Origin: a virus
Strand: one strand, 5' to 3'
DNA length: 24,784 nt
IMG/VR virus record: IMGVR_UViG_3300005825_000209
Location: 1-24,784 of that record
Each line of letters begins with the position of its first letter. Positions within the stretch are counted from its first letter, which is position 1. The position numbers were made by a program, and so were the translations under genes. A model generated the notes under the pieces. The model was not told the DNA's origin, made no database searches, and saw nothing but the letters and a program-made list of their open reading frames with translations. Below are positions 14,353-23,187 of the stretch, in pieces.

Positions 14353-15405
14353 ATGTTGAGCCGAGCGATGATGGCGTTTTCGACCGTGGCCGCGCCTTCG
14401 CGGCGCCTCCAGAAGGCATTGTTGCGTGGGCTGCCCGAGAAGCGGGTTACAAGGCAAAAAACGTTGACCGCTAACGCGATCAAATTTCGGATGAGTGGCC
14501 TGCCGCGTCTCTGCCCGCGCATGTATGGGCTCATGGCGCTGGAAAATGCGGATATCGTGGAAGAACTGGGTGTCGACAGCGTTTACACGCTCGGCACGGG
14601 GACCGCGATTCATCACCAATTTCAGTCGAGCTACCTTGCCAAGCTGGGCGACGTGTTCCAGGGGTGGTGGCGCTGCACGCATTGCCTCCATACCGTCAAG
14701 GGCGACCGAATGCCCGCGGGCTCGATGCTTTCGCACCGGTGGACGCCTAAACCAAAGGTCGAGTGCCCGAATTGCGGGAAGCCCGTTGCGACCAAGGACA
14801 CGGCCGAGGCAAGGGGGTTGGTCGATTGGACGGACTTTGAAGCGGTTGAGCTGGAGTTCGTGAATCTCGAGTTTTCGATCACCGGCCATTGCGATGGGAT
14901 CTTGGATTGGAATTTCGACCCCGAAGAGCCGAGCGACTTGATTGAGGGCCTGGAGCTCAAGACGATCAATCCACGAGGCTTCGCCTACGTTGACCCGCTC
15001 GAAGGGGGTACGCCCAAGGTCGACCACATCGCCCAGTGCCAGGGGTACTTATGGGGCCTCGAGGGGACGGGTATCGAGCAGATTCGGATCATGTATGTGT
15101 CCAAGGATTTCGAGCGTCCGATGACGCAGACGTTCGCTGAACACATCGTGCGCTACGATGCGGGGTCCGTTGGGAGGATCCAAGCGGGGCTACGGCGCTC
15201 TAGGGAGCAGCTCCGCGAAATGGACGAATGGAAACAGTCGGTGGCTGATCATCCGACCCCTGCTCCGCTTTGCGACCGCCTTCACCTTTGCACCAAGAAG
15301 AGTGACCCGCGGACCAAGTATTGTCCGATGAGGGACCAGTGCTTCCCCAAGAGGCCTGCGAAGGAAAAGCCGCCTGTAAAGCGTGCGACGAAGAAGGCTG
15401 GCTAG
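14353..15405 (+). CDS. Cas4/RecB-type PD-(D/E)XK exonuclease with iron-sulfur cysteines and zinc ribbon insert
   Basis: The 350-residue protein has the RecB-nuclease order: H87-H88, D181 in GHCDGIL, E201-L-K203, and Q228/Q230 with Y232. It also has four cysteines placed as in Cas4/AddB iron-sulfur nucleases: C54 near the start of the fold and C307, C313, C324, C330 at the end (one more than needed). Between H88 and D181 lies a zinc-ribbon-like insert (C108-x2-C111 and C138-x2-C141). It probably trims DNA ends to give 3' tails for the RecA-like protein. Related phage proteins are annotated as Cas4-like, but no cas1 or cas2 is present. The basic Lys-rich tail (335-350) may bind DNA. GGAG and GGGGG lie upstream of ATG 14353. 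Confidence 0.85.
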   Translation: MLSRAMMAFSTVAAPSRRLQKALLRGLPEKRVTRQKTLTANAIKFRMSGLPRLCPRMYGLMALENADIVEELGVDSVYTLGTGTAIHHQFQSSYLAKLGDVFQGWWRCTHCLHTVKGDRMPAGSMLSHRWTPKPKVECPNCGKPVATKDTAEARGLVDWTDFEAVELEFVNLEFSITGHCDGILDWNFDPEEPSDLIEGLELKTINPRGFAYVDPLEGGTPKVDHIAQCQGYLWGLEGTGIEQIRIMYVSKDFERPMTQTFAEHIVRYDAGSVGRIQAGLRRSREQLREMDEWKQSVADHPTPAPLCDRLHLCTKKSDPRTKYCPMRDQCFPKRPAKEKPPVKRATKKAG

Positions 15406-15468
15406 GGAACGGAAATCGCATTGAGCGTCCCGAGCCCGACGAGAGCGGCTCGAAGGTAGAGGGTGATA

Positions 15469-16107
15469 ATGGCAATTGAAGTGAGTGGAAACCCTGAGGA
15501 TCCGATCTATCGGCGGGTGATCGGTCTCGATCTTTCGCTACGCGCAACGGGCTTATGTGCCCTCGACAAGAACGGCACGATTCATTTTGCGAGGAGCGAG
15601 GGGATATCGCTCGAGCAGGAGGCGACGTATCGAGAGAAGCTCGATCGGATGCTGTTTATCGCCAAGATGGTGGTGGAGGGGGTCCGACACAATTCGTTTT
15701 CCGTGATTGAGCCCGGGGCTCGGTGCAAAAAGCCGTGGGAATTCGTTCCTAAGGTAGCGATCGAGGGCTACGCCTACTCCAAGGGCGGGACGAAGAAGGG
15801 CAAAGGAAAATCCGGGAGCACAGGTGCGGGGGCCGTTTTCGACCTGGCGGAGCTTGGCGGGGTGATCAAGTCCCAACTATTTCTCACCTTCGGGATCGAG
15901 CCTTACATTGTTTCGGCTGGGACGGCCCGCAAAGCAGTGCTGGGCAAAGGCCGAGCGAGTAAGAGCGATATTGTCGAGTTCGCCAACAAGAACGGCTTGA
16001 AAACGACGAACCACAATATCGCGGATGCCTGGGTGATGGCCCAATGGCTGCGTGGAACTGCATTCGAAGAAGGACTGAATGATGACAAAGCTCAAAACGT
16101 TGGATGA
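15469..16107 (+). CDS. RuvC-like Holliday-junction resolvase (RNase H fold)
   Basis: ATG 15469 follows GAGGG (15459-15463); GTG 15463 is part of that site. The 212-residue protein has the acidic triad of the RuvC fold: D21 in IGLDLSLRATG, E99 in VAIEGYAY and D186 in HNIADAWVMAQW. A disordered Lys/Gly stretch (about 105-122) follows the second motif. It should cut four-way junctions made during recombination-dependent replication, before packaging. RuvC-like enzymes occur in several phages, often with poxvirus A22-type features. Its end overlaps the next gene by 29 bases. A second resolvase-like enzyme of another fold is encoded at 13231. Confidence 0.88.
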   Translation: MAIEVSGNPEDPIYRRVIGLDLSLRATGLCALDKNGTIHFARSEGISLEQEATYREKLDRMLFIAKMVVEGVRHNSFSVIEPGARCKKPWEFVPKVAIEGYAYSKGGTKKGKGKSGSTGAGAVFDLAELGGVIKSQLFLTFGIEPYIVSAGTARKAVLGKGRASKSDIVEFANKNGLKTTNHNIADAWVMAQWLRGTAFEEGLNDDKAQNVG

Positions 16108-16900
16108 TCTGCCGGACGGTAAAGAAGAGACAAAAGCCGAAAAGGCGCTTCGCGAACAGCTCAAAATGGAGGTTCGAGATATCGAGCGTAGCCACTGGAA
16201 GCTCGGGGAGAGCCTGCATTCGGTTCGACAAGAGGCGCTGTACCGGCTGTGGGGGTACGCCACGTTTCAGGAATACGTCATTCGAGACCTGGAAATGTGC
16301 GATCGAACGGCGCACTACCTGGCAAAGCTCGCAGAATTCTTGAAGAAGCTAAAGCCAGAGCACCAAGCCTGGGTTAAAGAGCTTGGCTGGACGAAGGCCA
16401 AGGAGCTCACCGACTACGTCAACAACGGAAACGCGGCGGTCTGGCGGGACAGGCTCAAAGGCAAAAGCGTGAAGGAGATTCAGGCGATTGTCCGCGAAAA
16501 TCGAGCGGGCGCGCTCAAGGAGGCGGCCGAGATCGACGAGGCGAAGGATGACGTTGATGTCGAGAAGGCGGTTCAGGTTCGGTTTCCGCTTTATCCGGAG
16601 CAAGAACGGACCGTGACGCAGGCCATTGAGCACGCCAAGGAGATCGCGCAGTCGGACAAGAAGGGGCACTGCTTGGAAATGATCTGCCTGGATTACCTCG
16701 CATCGCATTCCGGTGTGACCGATACGCAGGCGTATTTGCGTGTCGTTGAGAACTACACCGGGGTCCGACTTATTGGTGTGTGCCTCGATGAGGCATCCGA
16801 GCACTACGGCGACGTGGTGTTCGGTGGCGAGCTTTGCGACAAATTGCGAAGTTTGACCAGTGAAGCTCAAGAAGACGAAGTCGGCGAAGAGAGTGCATAG
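16079..16900 (+). CDS. Helical HTH-like protein, unknown function (273 aa)
   Basis: The gene starts inside the end of the RuvC-like gene (29-base overlap); AGGA at 16071-16074 serves ATG 16079, and ATG 16082 is an alternative. Residues 35-95 (RSHWKLGESLHSVRQEALYR, GYATFQEYVIRDL, CDRTAHYLAKLAEFL) resemble the helix-turn-helix of ParB-like and DUF3102-like proteins, where a host-type sequence reads LYR-GY-SF-EY followed by an HTH. Residues 169-210 (FPLYPEQERTVTQAIEHAKE, then HCLEMICLDYLA) form a conserved-looking helical hairpin seen in phage proteins of unknown role. The C-terminus is acidic. The DNA-binding suggestion is inference. Confidence 0.65.
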   Translation: MMTKLKTLDDLPDGKEETKAEKALREQLKMEVRDIERSHWKLGESLHSVRQEALYRLWGYATFQEYVIRDLEMCDRTAHYLAKLAEFLKKLKPEHQAWVKELGWTKAKELTDYVNNGNAAVWRDRLKGKSVKEIQAIVRENRAGALKEAAEIDEAKDDVDVEKAVQVRFPLYPEQERTVTQAIEHAKEIAQSDKKGHCLEMICLDYLASHSGVTDTQAYLRVVENYTGVRLIGVCLDEASEHYGDVVFGGELCDKLRSLTSEAQEDEVGEESA

Positions 16901-16954
16901 CGGCCGACAAATGCGCTTTGGCTCGTTCCCGCCCCCGAGAGCGAAAATTCCATA

Positions 16955-16982
16955 TTGATCGTTCGTCAAACTCAACTATCAT
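16955..16982 (+). promoter_or_regulatory. Promoter candidate (TTGATC-N16-TATCAT)
   Basis: TATCAT (16977-16982) matches five of six -10 positions, and TTGATC (16955-16960) matches four of six -35 positions at 16-base spacing. The reverse complement of TTGACGAAC lies at 16961-16969, inside the spacer. It would drive the packaging block from ATG 17003. Confidence 0.5.
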
Positions 16983-17002
16983 GATCCTATATCGAGGGCC
17001 AT

Positions 17003-17299
17003 ATGAGTATGAAGCCGAGACCTACTGAGGATGTGGTGGCGAGCCTACTTTTGCACTACGGACCGGAGCACCAAATGGAGGGTGGCCCGCAAGCGTGTGC
17101 CGAGTTAGCGGAGACACTTAGCGGATGGTCGCGAGGGTGCGTGAGCGTCGAGGAGCTTGTGGATCGAGTTGCCGGAGTCGCTATATTGATTGAGGAGCTG
17201 GAAATGATATTGCCGGCGGCAGCGTTTCGGCGACTTGAGAAGCTTGATGACTTGTGGGAGGACATGGAGTTCTCGAAGAAGGCCTCTGCTGGCTCATGA
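17003..17299 (+). CDS. Hypothetical small protein (98 aa)
   Basis: ATG 17003 has GAGGG at 16994-16998. The sequence is acidic and helical (CVSVEELVDRVAGVAILIEELEMIL and AAAFRRLEKLDDLWEDMEF), with a short hydrophobic stretch too polar on both sides to be a membrane helix. I do not recognise it. It stands first after the promoter candidate at the head of the packaging genes. Confidence 0.55.
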   Translation: MSMKPRPTEDVVASLLLHYGPEHQMEGGPQACAELAETLSGWSRGCVSVEELVDRVAGVAILIEELEMILPAAAFRRLEKLDDLWEDMEFSKKASAGS

Positions 17300-17314
17300 A
17301 ATGGTCATCATGCG

Positions 17315-17323
17315 TTGACAAAC
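17315..17323 (+). promoter_or_regulatory. TTGACAAAC intergenic motif
   Basis: TTGACAAAC is a one-base variant of the TTGACGAAC motif, in the 50-base gap before the candidate small terminase gene. No -10 box follows at 16-18 bases. Confidence 0.3.
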
Positions 17324-17349
17324 GCGCAAAGATCGCCCAGCGTTAAGAC

Positions 17350-18117
17350 GTGTCTAGGACGTCTGAGCAGATTAGTGGAGCAGCGCGATCAAGACGGAGG
17401 GGTGAGCCACCAAAGGCAAAAGACGCCCATTGGAGGATTCGCGGCTTTCCAAAAGCCATCATTGACGAGATCGACCACCGTCTCCTTGCGGGCGACGGTT
17501 ACAAGTCGATCGCGTATTGGTTGCAAAACGATAAGCGGCTAGCGACCGATGTCGTCGAGCAAACACTGGTGCAAAACCTCAAGCGATACAAAGAGTCGCT
17601 TCGCAAGGTGTCGCCGAAGAAGTCGGTGCCGGTGACGGTCGAAGCCATCGAGGCGGAGGGCGGTCCGGTGATGATTGCCGAGGTGACGTCGTTTCTCGAT
17701 ACCGTTGAGGCGATCGATGAGATGGAAGTGATGGCGGCGGCGATTCGCTACCAAAGCGCGCGGATTGATATGCATAAGGCTCTGGAGCAAATGATCAAAC
17801 GCCCGACGCGTTCGTGCTCCGAAGATCTCGAATTGCTTTCGCGCATGTGCGTGCGCAGCCACGATATTCGGATGGACCGGGGCAAGTTCAATATCGACTC
17901 GACGTCGATTCGGCCTGAGCTTCGGCAGCGTGTGACGGAGTCCTATGGCGAAGAAATCGCGGAGGCGATGGAAACGCCGGAGTCGAGCGCCAAAGTCTTG
18001 TCACTTTTCCACCAACTCAAACGGCAGGCCGCGGCGATGAATCAACCAAGCCAAAAAAGCCCGCATGTACCCGAAGATTTTGTCGAAAATAATGACGCCG
18101 ATAATGTAGGAGGGTGA
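17350..18117 (+). CDS. Candidate terminase small subunit
   Basis: This 255-residue protein lies directly upstream of the large terminase gene and overlaps it by GTGA, the usual place for the small subunit. After a basic start (RSRRRGEPPKAKD), residues 30-80 (WRIRGFPKAIIDEIDHRLLA, then YKSIAYWLQNDKRLATDVVE) look like a helix-turn-helix, consistent with DNA recognition. Residues 105-200 are helical and could form the oligomerisation core. The C-terminus is polar. The start GTG 17350 has only a weak ribosome site (TAAGACG). The function rests on position and predicted folds, not on a recognised family. It could also be another packaging accessory. Confidence 0.6.
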   Translation: MSRTSEQISGAARSRRRGEPPKAKDAHWRIRGFPKAIIDEIDHRLLAGDGYKSIAYWLQNDKRLATDVVEQTLVQNLKRYKESLRKVSPKKSVPVTVEAIEAEGGPVMIAEVTSFLDTVEAIDEMEVMAAAIRYQSARIDMHKALEQMIKRPTRSCSEDLELLSRMCVRSHDIRMDRGKFNIDSTSIRPELRQRVTESYGEEIAEAMETPESSAKVLSLFHQLKRQAAAMNQPSQKSPHVPEDFVENNDADNVGG

Positions 18118-21100
18118 TTCGCAAGGAGCAGGGGCGTCACCATTCGGTGCGCACCGAAAAAGAGGACGCGCAGCTACTCGTCCAAACGTTGGCATCGCTA
18201 AGCGATGCTGAGCGAAATTACCTCGAACTTTTGTTGCGTCAGGAGGGCTTGCCCGATGGGTCCAGGCCTTCGTTGGAGAATATTGCTGCGGTGGATTACG
18301 GGACAGACTCGGTGTATCGCTGGGAGCCCGTTTCGATCGAAGAGTTCTTGTTCGACGAATACTATATGGGTGCAAGTACGACCACGCTTTACCCCAAGTG
18401 GAAAGACGACATCGAAGAGATGTTTACCTTGTCCGGTATTCGAGAGGTGATATTGGCTGGATCTATCGGGGTAGGGAAATGTGTATCGTACTTCACGGAG
18501 GTTATGGACGGTGTGACGGGTGAACGTCATGAAGTCGGTAAGCTGGCCGAAAATGAGTCGACTTTGAACGTCGTGAGCTACAAGGACGGATTTCGCTCAC
18601 TACGTGCGCGTGCCATGAAGTCAGGGGAGAAGCCGCTCTGGCGTGTTCGCTTCGCGAGCGGTCGGTGGGTTGAGCTTTCGGCCGATCATCCCATGCGGAC
18701 GGCCTACGGATGGACCCGGCCGCTTGAGATGGCGATAGGCGAACTCGTGGCATCTCCGCGAAGGTTGCCCGAGCCGACGACTCCTTTGGTTTTACCTTCG
18801 GCCGAAATTAAGTTTCTCGCCTACATGATGGCTGACGGCGCCTGCTCGTCGGGCAATTGGTTTTTCACGAGCATGAATGACGATATCCTTTGTGAGTTCG
18901 AATTATGCGCGCGTGAGCTTGGTGGCCGGGATGCCTCATTGCCAGCAATTCGGGACCGAAAGTCGAAAACGCGAGCGCGAGAGGTCTATCCCTACGCGAC
19001 GACCTGGCTTCGCGAAAAATACGGCTTGACGCAGAAGAGCAAGGACAAGCGGATCCCCGCCAAGCTCATGGGCCTTCGTAGCGACCTGCTGGCTTTGTTT
19101 TTGAACCGGATTTTCACATGCGATGGCTGCCTCGTAGTTCCTAAAAAAACTGGGAGTGCAGGGATTGAACTCACGTTGGCGAGCGAGCCATTCATTCGAG
19201 ATGTCCAGACGGCACTACTTCGATTCGGCGTGCAATCGCAATTCCGACATCGAGTCGTTGCCAAAAAATATCACGCTTGGCAGCTCCGCATCAGCGGACG
19301 GTCAAACCTTTTGCAGTTTTTCGAAACGATTGGGCTGCTCTTCGGCCAGGAAACACGGAGCCGCGAGATTCGAGACGTCGCTCTCGAAAAGACTGGGAAT
19401 CCGAACCTCGACATCACGCCTTGCGATATGGAGGTGATTCGAAAGCTTCGTTCTGAGGTTGGTGGCGTTTGCTGGCCACATCGACCGGAGGGCCAGCTAT
19501 TGAGCAATGAAACTTTCGTGAAAATGGCCCGCGAGCGTCCGTTGCCGGCGTGGTGTGGCTGGTGGGGGGATATGTTTTGGGATCGGGTGGTTGAAATTGA
19601 GCGGAGGGAGGACCCCCGTCCCGTTTACGATCTCGAAGTTCCCGATTCAGGATGCTTCGTCGGGAATGGGATGCTTATTCACAATACAACCGTTGGTTCA
19701 CTGGCTATTTCTCGCATCCTCTACGAACTCTCATGTCTCGCGCATCCGCAGCTGACGTTTGGTCTTTCACCGGGTTCCGAGATGATGGTGAGCTGCGTGA
19801 GCAAGTCGCTGTATTTGGCGCGTACGGTTCTGAAGAGCTCGATCGAAGAAAAATTGAAGCTGAGTCCCTATTTTCAAGAGAACTTTGCACCGCGAAAGGG
19901 CTTCGGTGGCGAGCACACGACCTTCCCCAATTCGATCAATCTGGCGATCGGGAGCTTTCAGTCAGATCGAGTCTTGGGCCAAAACGTGTTTTCCGGCATC
20001 ATGGACGAGGCCAACTTCGCAGGGACGAACAAGCAGCTTATTAAGTCCACGGGCGATGGCCGGAAGCACGCGGGTATGTTCGACCGCGCTGAGAAGGTAT
20101 TTACGGGCTTGGTGCGCCGAATCAAATCTCGATTCCAGCGAGCGGGCGGGGGCTTCCCTGGCTTTATGATCTTGTTGTCTTCTGCGAATACCGTCGGTGG
20201 GTTTATCGATCGCCGGATACGTGAAAGCATCAACGATCCCTCGGTCTTTCTCCGCGAGTACGCACAATGGGATATCCGACCCAAACAGCACTATTGCGGC
20301 CGAAAGTTCTTCGTGGTGATTGGCTCGTCCGCGATGCGTTCGCGGGTTTATCCGGAAGGCGCTCGGGCGGAGATCAACGAGACGTGGGTTGAAGAACAGG
20401 GAGGGGCGGTTATCGAAGTGCCTTCCGAATATTGGGAAGATTTCGACCGCGATCTTGAAGGGTCGATCCGCGATATTGCGGGGATCAACACGTCGGCGAT
20501 CAGCCCCTACTTCTCACGAACGGAGCGAATCGAGATGTGCCATTCGACGCGCCTCTTTCATCCGTTTTCGGTGATGGAGTACCAGTACGGGCAGCCCGGA
20601 AAGTTCTTGTGGGATCGACTGGTCGAGCGAAAAACTCGCAAACTCGCGGGAGGCTTTACCGAAGAGTATTACCGGCCAAGGCTCAATCCGAACCACGCGC
20701 GATGGGTTCACATCGATCTTGCGCTCTCTTGCGACAGCGTGGGGATTGCGGTGGGGCACGTCGAAAAGATGGTGGAAGTCGTTCGGCGTAACGCGGAGGG
20801 CGATGAGTTCTCCGACGTTGCGCCCTATATCGTGATTGAGTTTATGTTGAGAATTCTTCCGCCTAACGGAGAGCAGATCATTTTGGCGGATGTGCGGCGC
20901 TTGGTCTACGAGCTTCAATCACGAGGGTTCCCGTTCGCGGGCGCGAGCATGGACATGTTTCAAAGCGCCGATAGCTTGCAGCAATTCCGTCATCGGGGGA
21001 TCAAGTCCTGTGTGATCTCCGTGGACCGAACGACGGAGCCCTATGACAACCTTCGCTCGGCGATGTACGAAGGGCGGCTGGAGCTTTACCCTTATGGGCC

Positions 21101-21410
21101 TTTCGAAAGTGAGCTCATGGCCCTCGAGTACGACCCGCAGAAAGGCAAAATCGATCATCCCGTGGCCGGGTCGAAGGACGTTGCGGATGCAGCCGCGGGT
21201 GTCGTTCAGGGTCTCACCGAACATTGCCGCCGGCTTCCCGTTGCTGCGCCAGGGCCAGAGATGTCACGTCGCAGCGAGGATGATCTTAGCTGGGCCAATC
21301 CGGCCGGGCTGATCCCCGTGGGTGACGATTTCGACTTAGAGCGAATTCGGAGCGAGTATGGGCGAGACGATGACTTTGGGGATGACAACGTGCTCTTCCC
21401 ATTGACCTAG
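18114..21410 (+). CDS. Terminase large subunit interrupted by an intein
   Basis: The 1098-residue precursor should splice to a 696-residue terminase, the ATPase-nuclease motor that pumps DNA into the head. The Walker A loop is GSIGVGK (116-122), cut off from its Thr (525) by the intein; after splicing it reads GSIGVGKTT. Walker B is IMDEA with D631-E632. The C-terminal RNase H-like nuclease has D868 (WVHIDLALS), D947 (ASMDMF) and D1022 or D1025 (GSKDVADAAAG). The N-terminal 110 residues are helical and acidic. GTG 18114 abuts AGGAGG (18108-18113) very closely; GTG 18147 is an alternative start. The portal gene follows after 10 bases. The ATPase cannot work unless the intein splices out. Confidence 0.93.
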   Translation: MIRKEQGRHHSVRTEKEDAQLLVQTLASLSDAERNYLELLLRQEGLPDGSRPSLENIAAVDYGTDSVYRWEPVSIEEFLFDEYYMGASTTTLYPKWKDDIEEMFTLSGIREVILAGSIGVGKCVSYFTEVMDGVTGERHEVGKLAENESTLNVVSYKDGFRSLRARAMKSGEKPLWRVRFASGRWVELSADHPMRTAYGWTRPLEMAIGELVASPRRLPEPTTPLVLPSAEIKFLAYMMADGACSSGNWFFTSMNDDILCEFELCARELGGRDASLPAIRDRKSKTRAREVYPYATTWLREKYGLTQKSKDKRIPAKLMGLRSDLLALFLNRIFTCDGCLVVPKKTGSAGIELTLASEPFIRDVQTALLRFGVQSQFRHRVVAKKYHAWQLRISGRSNLLQFFETIGLLFGQETRSREIRDVALEKTGNPNLDITPCDMEVIRKLRSEVGGVCWPHRPEGQLLSNETFVKMARERPLPAWCGWWGDMFWDRVVEIERREDPRPVYDLEVPDSGCFVGNGMLIHNTTVGSLAISRILYELSCLAHPQLTFGLSPGSEMMVSCVSKSLYLARTVLKSSIEEKLKLSPYFQENFAPRKGFGGEHTTFPNSINLAIGSFQSDRVLGQNVFSGIMDEANFAGTNKQLIKSTGDGRKHAGMFDRAEKVFTGLVRRIKSRFQRAGGGFPGFMILLSSANTVGGFIDRRIRESINDPSVFLREYAQWDIRPKQHYCGRKFFVVIGSSAMRSRVYPEGARAEINETWVEEQGGAVIEVPSEYWEDFDRDLEGSIRDIAGINTSAISPYFSRTERIEMCHSTRLFHPFSVMEYQYGQPGKFLWDRLVERKTRKLAGGFTEEYYRPRLNPNHARWVHIDLALSCDSVGIAVGHVEKMVEVVRRNAEGDEFSDVAPYIVIEFMLRILPPNGEQIILADVRRLVYELQSRGFPFAGASMDMFQSADSLQQFRHRGIKSCVISVDRTTEPYDNLRSAMYEGRLELYPYGPFESELMALEYDPQKGKIDHPVAGSKDVADAAAGVVQGLTEHCRRLPVAAPGPEMSRRSEDDLSWANPAGLIPVGDDFDLERIRSEYGRDDDFGDDNVLFPLT
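18480..19685 (+). mobile_element. In-frame intein with LAGLIDADG homing endonuclease
   Basis: The intein spans 402 residues (precursor 123-524). It begins with Cys123 (CVSYFTEVMDG, block A). It has S189-A-D-H192-P (block B), a DOD homing endonuclease with FLAYMMADG (D241) and FLNRIFTCDG (D337), block F VYDLEVPDSGCFVGNG, and ends in the His-Asn pair (H523, N524) before Thr525 as the +1 nucleophile. All residues for class 1 splicing are present, with the usual block B Thr replaced by Ser189. It sits between Lys and Thr of the terminase P-loop, a preferred intein site because it is conserved. Both LAGLIDADG acids are intact, so homing may be active. No frame break is seen. Confidence 0.95.
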
Positions 21411-21420
21411 GCGAGAGACC

Positions 21421-23187
21421 ATGGGACTGGCAGGCAATATTTCCAGAGCGTTTGCGAAGTACTTCGACCGCGAGCGCAAAGAGAGTGGCCAGGATCTCAA
21501 GCGTGGCGAGGACTACACGAGAGCTCCGCTGACGGGTCCAGACTCGCAAGGCTACCATCGCCTCAACGATGAGCTCACGCTTGACGGTGACCTCATGAGC
21601 CGTTACGCGGACTATGAGAACATCGCCGATTATGGAGAGGCCGCGGCGGCGCTCGACATTTACGCTGACGATGCGACGACCAAGGACCTCACGGAGAACG
21701 CGGCGATCTGGGTCAAGAGTAAGGACGTCGTGATCAAAGCGATTCTCGAAGACCTCTTGACGAAGCGGCTCAAGGTTGACGAGTCAATCTGGTCCGTTAC
21801 TCGCGTGCTTTGCATGTACGGAAACGTCTTTGGCGAGGTATTGGCGAACAACGAGGGCGTCCTGGGCATCAATTTTATGCCCACGCCGAGCGTGCGCCGA
21901 GTGGAGTCCAGGACGGGCGAGCTCATTGGCTTTGTTCAGGACATCACGGGCCAATTCAACATTACGAATCGCGAAGTTGGGGAGGCGGTCCATCGGATGC
22001 GCCACGGCGAGAGCCAGGCAGCGGTGCCTCCGGCTAGCGGATACTCGCGCGCGTACGGGCACATGCAGGCCAGCGCGGGCCTAAACCCGAGGGAAAATGA
22101 TGTCACGATCTTCCAGCCTTGGGAGGTGATTCATTGGCGCCTTCAAGCTCGCCATGTTTCCGCGCCCTACGGACAAAGCGTGCTTGAGCCGGCGCGCTAC
22201 ATATTTCCGCGCTTGGCGATGTTTGAGGACTCGGCGTTGATCTATCGACTCACGCGCTCGCCCGCGCGTTTTGCCTATTACGTCGATGTTGGCGAGCTTC
22301 CGCAAGGCCAGTCGATGGCCTACGTCGAAGCGGTCAAGCGCAAGTACAAGAAACAGCAAAGTTGGAATCCGAGTCGCGGGATCTTAGGCCTTCGCAACAA
22401 TCCCATGGGGATGAACGAGGACCTTTGGCTTCCAATGCGGGGCGGGCAGGAGTCGACACGGGTGGACGTGCTTGCGGGTCCCGACTATCAGGTGGTCGAC
22501 GATCTCGAGTACTTCCGAGACAAGTTCTTTTCGGCGATTCGCGTGCCGAGGGCCTACCTTGGCTTCGACATTGAGGCCAGCCGCAACGCGTTAAGTAACG
22601 TCGACGTCCGCTTTGCGAAGGCGACGATGCGAGTGCAGCAGCAGTTGATCGCCGGTTACTCCGAAGCGTGCCGGATGCATCTTGCGATTCTCGGTGTCGA
22701 TCCGGACTTGGCGGATTGGGAGCTCGAAATGAAGCTTCCGAGCCACATCTTCGAGCTCGCGCAGATTGAGCTCATGGGAGCTAAGCTCGATGTGGCTGAG
22801 AAGCTAAAGGATTGGTTGCCAAAGACATGGATCCTGGAACGCGTTCTCGGCTTCTCGGCGGAGGAATCCGACGTACTCCAGCGGTCCAAGGTTGCCGAGA
22901 CAGAGCAGAGCGAATTGCGAGCGGCGTCTGTGCAGCAGACAATCGGCGAGCGTTATCCGTTAGCGGTCGGCATGGATAATTCCGACGGCGCCCCGCCTCA
23001 ACCCGATCAAGCCCAAGAGTCGCTCCGTGAAGCGGTCATGACGGGCCTGTCTCGCCTGGAGAAACGGCTAGACGAGCAGGGTGGCACGATGGCCCTGAAA
23101 TTAGATTCGTTGTCCAAACCTATTAAGCATGTGAATAGAGCACTGAAACTCCGCGAGCACAGCGACCGGACAAAGAGGGCAGTCTAA
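21421..23187 (+). CDS. Portal protein, T4 gp20-like
   Basis: The 588-residue protein carries the recognisable run of T4 gp20-type portals: ADYENIADYGEAAAALDIYADDAT, then YGQSVLEPARYIFPRLAMFE, LIYRLTRSPARFAYYVDVGE, and EDLWLPMRGG with a VDVLAG segment. The portal is the 12-fold ring at one head vertex, where the terminase docks and the tail attaches. The order terminase then portal is standard. The C-terminal 100 residues (from about 495) are polar and partly coiled-coil, with QESLREAVMTGLSRLEKRLD. ATG 21421 lacks a strong ribosome site (GCGAGAGACC before it). The stop directly abuts the next ATG. The match suggests a contractile-tailed phage. Confidence 0.92.
   Translation: MGLAGNISRAFAKYFDRERKESGQDLKRGEDYTRAPLTGPDSQGYHRLNDELTLDGDLMSRYADYENIADYGEAAAALDIYADDATTKDLTENAAIWVKSKDVVIKAILEDLLTKRLKVDESIWSVTRVLCMYGNVFGEVLANNEGVLGINFMPTPSVRRVESRTGELIGFVQDITGQFNITNREVGEAVHRMRHGESQAAVPPASGYSRAYGHMQASAGLNPRENDVTIFQPWEVIHWRLQARHVSAPYGQSVLEPARYIFPRLAMFEDSALIYRLTRSPARFAYYVDVGELPQGQSMAYVEAVKRKYKKQQSWNPSRGILGLRNNPMGMNEDLWLPMRGGQESTRVDVLAGPDYQVVDDLEYFRDKFFSAIRVPRAYLGFDIEASRNALSNVDVRFAKATMRVQQQLIAGYSEACRMHLAILGVDPDLADWELEMKLPSHIFELAQIELMGAKLDVAEKLKDWLPKTWILERVLGFSAEESDVLQRSKVAETEQSELRAASVQQTIGERYPLAVGMDNSDGAPPQPDQAQESLREAVMTGLSRLEKRLDEQGGTMALKLDSLSKPIKHVNRALKLREHSDRTKRAV

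Noticed and set aside
14353-15405. Cas4-like gene as part of a CRISPR system
   Set aside because: No array or other cas gene is present. Phages commonly encode this nuclease family next to recombination genes.
16914-16946. Possible terminator after the 16079-16900 gene
   Set aside because: Only short, bulged pairing of CGCT/CTCG with CGAG/AGCG is possible and it is followed by A, not T.
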